64,000 nt of DNA from an uncultured Aquimarina sp. (GTDB lineage: Bacteria > Bacteroidota > Bacteroidia > Flavobacteriales > Flavobacteriaceae): positions 124,001 through 188,000 of the forward strand of contig CANNFM010000008.1 of the NCBI GenBank assembly GCA_947503835.1. The letters are read 5' to 3'. The position numbers and the translations under genes are program-made. Position 1 is the first letter of the stretch. Each line of letters begins with the position of its first letter. This document shows, piece by piece, positions 60,915 to 64,000 of the stretch. The notes beneath the pieces were generated by a model. The model searched no databases, was not told the DNA's origin, and worked only from the letters and a program-made list of their open reading frames with translations.

Positions 60915-62102
60915 TTACATTTTACTATCTAAATATTTACCTGTTTCTTTGTGTCCAAAATCAGGTATCATTTTGAAAAAAAGATCAACAATATCGTTCT
61001 TGTCCCACTTTTTATTTTTCTTCAAAGTCTGGATTTTATTTGTAAAGAAATCTAATGTCTCATTGTCAAAATCTAAATCATTTTTTATGATTCCAAGATT
61101 ATGAAATCTATCCATATCTAATGTTTCTTTATCGGTAAAGAACTCCTCAAAATCTTTTTCTCCGGTGGTGTCGCTTTTAGAAAACAGACACGGCCATTTT
61201 TTTTCTTGAGGTAGTGTTTCTACAAGTTTTCTAGCCTCTTCTTCATCCTTACACAAATAGGGTTGGTACCCAAGTTCTTCAAGATATTTTATTGCAATAT
61301 CTGCAAAGGAAATGAGGTCAAGGTTCTCACTTAATTTAGGAAAAAATATATCCCGATTATCACCAAAAATACAAGACATTAAACAAAGTTCTCCTGATTC
61401 TTTTGGTATTACAAAATATCTTTTGATATCGTTTGGCGCTACTATTGGTTGTTTTTTCTTTATTCTTTGATCAAATCCATGAAGTAGTGATCCATCTGAG
61501 AATGCTACGTTAGCAAAACGTGCAGTAGAAATTTTGATGTCTTTGCTTCTTCTCATCAAATACATTTCCATAATTCGCTTAGAGGCACCCATCATGTTTA
61601 CAGGATTAGCTGCTTTGTCTGTTGATACACAAAAATATTTTTTGGTTCCTTTTTCAATAGATTGAAGTAATGTTTTCTCGGTATTGAAAATATTTACATC
61701 AATCATCCTCATCAAAGTATAAGGGTCTTTTTCACTTCTAACGTGCTTTAGTGCAGATAAGTTAAGGACATAATCATATTTTCCGTCTGCTTCTATAAAA
61801 GCATCATATTCTAAAGATCCTATGTCTAAAGCAAAGGTTTTAAAATCGCCATCTATATACCCAAAAGAACTTCTAATATCTCTTACTAATTCGACTAAGT
61901 TGTTTTCACTAATATCGACCACATGAAGTTTTTCAGGGTTTCTTTTGAAGATCTCTTTAGTGACTGCTTGACCAATGGATCCTGAACCGCCAATAACTAA
62001 AAAAGATGAAGAAGAAATTATGTTTTTTAATTCAGACTCCTTTTCAGAGATATCTGTAGAAAATAACTCCTGTTTTCTTCCTATTAGCTTTAATATGTTC
62101 AT
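60915..62102 (-). CDS. legB: LegB-type NDP-N-acetylglucosamine 4,6-dehydratase
   Basis: A 395-residue SDR enzyme: LVIGGSGSIGQAVTKEIFKR, ALKHVRSEKDPYTLM, FCVSTDKAANPVNMMGASKR. The SDR catalytic Tyr position is Met (MMGASK), as in PglF-type retaining dehydratases. It forms the 4-keto-6-deoxy intermediate for the LegC aminotransferase. The donor (UDP or GDP) is not readable; the PtmE-like neighbour argues for GDP. No membrane helices, unlike full-length PglF. Confidence 0.88.
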   Translation of the reverse strand: MNILKLIGRKQELFSTDISEKESELKNIISSSSFLVIGGSGSIGQAVTKEIFKRNPEKLHVVDISENNLVELVRDIRSSFGYIDGDFKTFALDIGSLEYDAFIEADGKYDYVLNLSALKHVRSEKDPYTLMRMIDVNIFNTEKTLLQSIEKGTKKYFCVSTDKAANPVNMMGASKRIMEMYLMRRSKDIKISTARFANVAFSDGSLLHGFDQRIKKKQPIVAPNDIKRYFVIPKESGELCLMSCIFGDNRDIFFPKLSENLDLISFADIAIKYLEELGYQPYLCKDEEEARKLVETLPQEKKWPCLFSKSDTTGEKDFEEFFTDKETLDMDRFHNLGIIKNDLDFDNETLDFFTNKIQTLKKNKKWDKNDIVDLFFKMIPDFGHKETGKYLDSKM

Positions 62103-62138
62103 CTTGCTTTTAAAGTTTTGCTTATTTTTTTAATCTTT

Positions 62139-62993
62139 TTATTCCTTAGATTTATTAATTAAGAATAGGGAAGAATCCCAATCTAAAATATTGGTTTGAA
62201 AAATTTTGATTGTTTTTTCTTTACTTAAAACGCTGTATTTAGGCCTCTTTGCAAAAGTAGGGTAATTATCGGTTTTTTTAAGAGTTATAGTTTTAAGTTT
62301 TCCAAGAAACCTTAGAATCTCTTTTGTAAAATCATACCATGTTGCTTCCCCTTGATTGCTATAGTGATAAACACCGTAGTTATCATTATCATCAAGTATT
62401 ATTTCGAGTATAAATTTAGCTAAATCATTAGCATTTGTAGGGGTGCCTGTTTCAGAAGTTACAATTGTAAGTTCTGTTTCTGTTTCTGATTTTCTTACAA
62501 TTGTTTTAAAAAAATTATGACCATGCTCTGAGTATAACCAAGAAGTTCTTATGATATAAAACCGTTCTAAAATCTCCTGAATATATTGTTCTCCTTTTAA
62601 CTTAGACGCTCCATATACATTTATTGGATTAGGTTCATCTTTCTCTGTATATGGTGTTTTTTTTGTTCCGTCGAAAACAAAATCTGTTGAAATATGTATG
62701 AGCACGGTGTTAGTTAGCTTGCATGCTTCTGCTACATATTTTACTGCTTCTGCATTTATTTGGAATGCTTTTTTAGTTTCGGTTTCTGCTTTATCTACCG
62801 CTGTATAAGCCGCACAATTGATCAAATAGTTAAACTGTTTTTCTTTAAGAAGGTTTTGAATACTATCTTGATTGGTTATATCTAATTCTTTAGATGTTTT
62901 AAAAACCCACTCAATATTTTGATTGTTTTTGGCTACATCCTGAAGGCATTTACCCATTTGGCCATTTGCTCCCGTTACTACTATCGAAATCAT
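62139..62993 (-). CDS. rfbD: dTDP-4-dehydrorhamnose reductase
   Basis: A 284-residue SDR protein: VTGANGQMGKCLQDVAKN, INCAAYTAVDKAE, ISTDFVFDGTK, and the catalytic YGASKLKGEQYI. It performs the final step to dTDP-L-rhamnose with NAD(P)H. It overlaps the rfbC gene by 4 bp. Length is normal. Confidence 0.95.
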   Translation of the reverse strand: MISIVVTGANGQMGKCLQDVAKNNQNIEWVFKTSKELDITNQDSIQNLLKEKQFNYLINCAAYTAVDKAETETKKAFQINAEAVKYVAEACKLTNTVLIHISTDFVFDGTKKTPYTEKDEPNPINVYGASKLKGEQYIQEILERFYIIRTSWLYSEHGHNFFKTIVRKSETETELTIVTSETGTPTNANDLAKFILEIILDDNDNYGVYHYSNQGEATWYDFTKEILRFLGKLKTITLKKTDNYPTFAKRPKYSVLSKEKTIKIFQTNILDWDSSLFLINKSKE

Positions 62994-63535
62994 AAATTTG
63001 CATTTCTAAACGTTGGCAATATTGCGTCCTTTTCTGAGACAATGAGATCTTTATTACTTAATTTCCAGTCGATTTTTAAGTCTTGATCGCTGTATATAAT
63101 TCCTCCTTCAGCTTCTTTATTGTAAAAATTGTCACACTTATAGAAAAAACTAGCTGTATCACTTAATACAACAAAACCATGTGCAAAACCTCTGGGAATA
63201 TATAGTTGTTTTTTATTGTCTTCCGATAATTCTACAGCCACATGTTCTTTAAAAGTCGGAGAATCTTTACGTAAATCCACCGCAACATCTAACACCTTCC
63301 CTTGTACTACTCTTACTAATTTGGCTTGGGCATGCTCCCCTAATTGATAATGTAATGCTCTTAGTACTCCTTTTGTTGAAAAAGACTGGTTGTCTTGAAC
63401 AAAATCAACTTCTTGAGCTATGAGTTCATTAAACTTATTTTGGTTAAAGCTTTCAAAAAAATAGCCTCTTTCATCTTTAAAAATTGCGGGCTCTATTATA
63501 AAACATCCTTTAAGCTTTGTTTCTTTTGCTATCAT
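62990..63535 (-). CDS. rfbC: dTDP-4-dehydrorhamnose 3,5-epimerase
   Basis: A 181-residue cupin-fold epimerase with the catalytic His in GVLRALHYQLGEHAQAKLV, DLRKDSPTF, and YIPRGFAHGFVVLSD. It inverts C3 and C5 of dTDP-4-keto-6-deoxyglucose. It lies 2 bp after rfbA and overlaps rfbD by 4 bp, a compact rfbA-C-D order. RfbB is not in the window and may be upstream of the right edge. Confidence 0.95.
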   Translation of the reverse strand: MIAKETKLKGCFIIEPAIFKDERGYFFESFNQNKFNELIAQEVDFVQDNQSFSTKGVLRALHYQLGEHAQAKLVRVVQGKVLDVAVDLRKDSPTFKEHVAVELSEDNKKQLYIPRGFAHGFVVLSDTASFFYKCDNFYNKEAEGGIIYSDQDLKIDWKLSNKDLIVSEKDAILPTFRNANL

Positions 63536-63537
63536 AC

Positions 63538-64000
63538 TTAGTCTTCTAAAATGCTCATTAGGTGTTTACCATATCCACTCTTGATAAGAGGTTTTGCTAG
63601 TTCTTTTAATTCATCTTTAGAAATATAACCCATCCTATAGGCAACCTCTTCTATTGCTCCAATCTTTAGTCCTTGACGCTCTTCGATTACTTGTACAAAT
63701 TGAGACGCTTGCATTAACGAATTAAACGTACCTGTATCTAACCAAGCTGTTCCCCTATCTAAAATACTCACACTTAACTTTTCCTCTTCTAAATATGCTC
63801 TATTTATATCGGTAATTTCTAACTCACCTCTACGGCTAGGTTTTATACTTTTGGCTATGCCTACCACTTTATTATCATAAAAGTATATTCCGGGTACTGC
63901 ATAGTTTGATTTGGGCTGTTGAGGTTTTTCTTCGATAGATATGGCTTTACCCGTATGGTCAAATTCAACTACTCCATAGCGTTCTGGATCATGCACATGA
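63538..64000 (-). CDS. rfbA: Glucose-1-phosphate thymidylyltransferase (5' end cut by window edge)
   Basis: The frame runs through the right edge, so only the C-terminal half (about 154 codons of some 290) is seen. It has [51 protein letters not shown] and [10 protein letters not shown], characteristic of RmlA/RfbA. It makes dTDP-glucose, the first step of dTDP-rhamnose synthesis. The in-frame ATG at 63996 is internal, not the start. Confidence 0.95.
   Translation of the reverse strand, partial: HVHDPERYGVVEFDHTGKAISIEEKPQQPKSNYAVPGIYFYDNKVVGIAKSIKPSRRGELEITDINRAYLEEEKLSVSILDRGTAWLDTGTFNSLMQASQFVQVIEERQGLKIGAIEEVAYRMGYISKDELKELAKPLIKSGYGKHLMSILED

Noticed and set aside
1..64000. CRISPR arrays, tRNA or rRNA genes, complete insertion sequences
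   Set aside because: No regularly spaced repeats, no cloverleaf-like sequences and no transposase or integrase frames were seen in reading both strands.

Overview
The window looks like a chromosomal segment of a marine-type member of the Flavobacteriaceae (Bacteroidota). The signs are low G+C, promoters of the TTG / TAnnTTTG type, starts without clear Shine-Dalgarno sequences, an ATP synthase operon without atpD/atpC, the type IX secretion/gliding lipoprotein SprE (PorW), and several families seen mainly in this group (DUF4292, DUF4254, DUF6168, DUF6341, DUF6427). The genus cannot be fixed from the sequence; Aquimarina-like is a guess.

Layout. (1) 1-7734, minus strand: an envelope/housekeeping cluster running flippase, dUTPase, sugar nucleotidyltransferase, TPR protein, DUF4292 lipoprotein and an EnvC-type activator cut by the window edge, plus two lipoproteins. 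(2) 7849-14201, minus strand: the ATP synthase operon atpZ, DUF6168, atpB-E-F-H-A-G, ended by a strong hairpin terminator. It is interrupted between atpA and atpG by a frameshifted four-helix-bundle (S23/IVS type) gene with inverted flanks. A previously unlisted 59-codon ORF with a double-glycine leader overlaps the start of atpZ. (3) 14281-17409: bactofilin and SprE. (4) 17644-19954, plus strand: a PaaE-like reductase and a two-gene Panacea-domain pair that looks like a toxin-antitoxin system. (5) 19970-24545: GT9, DUF4254, DUF6427, DUF6341 (with a structured 5' leader) and purD.

(6) 24760-64000, minus strand: one very long surface-polysaccharide locus that continues past the right edge. In transcription order it holds dTDP-rhamnose genes (rfbA partial, rfbC, rfbD); a legionaminic-type nonulosonic acid module (LegB, LegC, NeuD-like, GT2, NeuB, SpsF-like, a second divergent NeuB, and PtmE-like CBS-nucleotidyltransferase); a GH27 alpha-galactosidase lipoprotein with a YhcH protein; Wzx, GT4, Wzy, a ligase/polymerase and a GT-B enzyme; a WbpB/D/E-like set for a diacetamido-type sugar; an LhgO/HAD/class II aldolase trio; a tandem nucleotidyltransferase; GtrA and GT2; a GDPD-like protein; a GT-C/uridine-kinase fusion; another GT-C protein; GT4; the WcaJ-type initiating transferase; UDP-glucose dehydrogenase; UDP-xylose synthase; and a second Wzy/ligase-type protein.

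Together these genes would charge an undecaprenyl carrier (WcaJ), make dTDP-Rha, UDP-GlcA/UDP-Xyl, a CMP-nonulosonate and a 2,3-diamino-type sugar, assemble a repeat unit, flip it (Wzx) and polymerise it (Wzy). The most unusual items are the glycosyltransferase/uridine-kinase fusion, the nonulosonate module with two NeuB-fold proteins but no visible LegG/NeuC hydrolase, the GG-leader peptide beside atpZ, and the palindromic leader of the DUF6341 gene. No tRNA, rRNA, CRISPR array or intact insertion sequence was seen. No gene-free stretch exceeds 300 bases.
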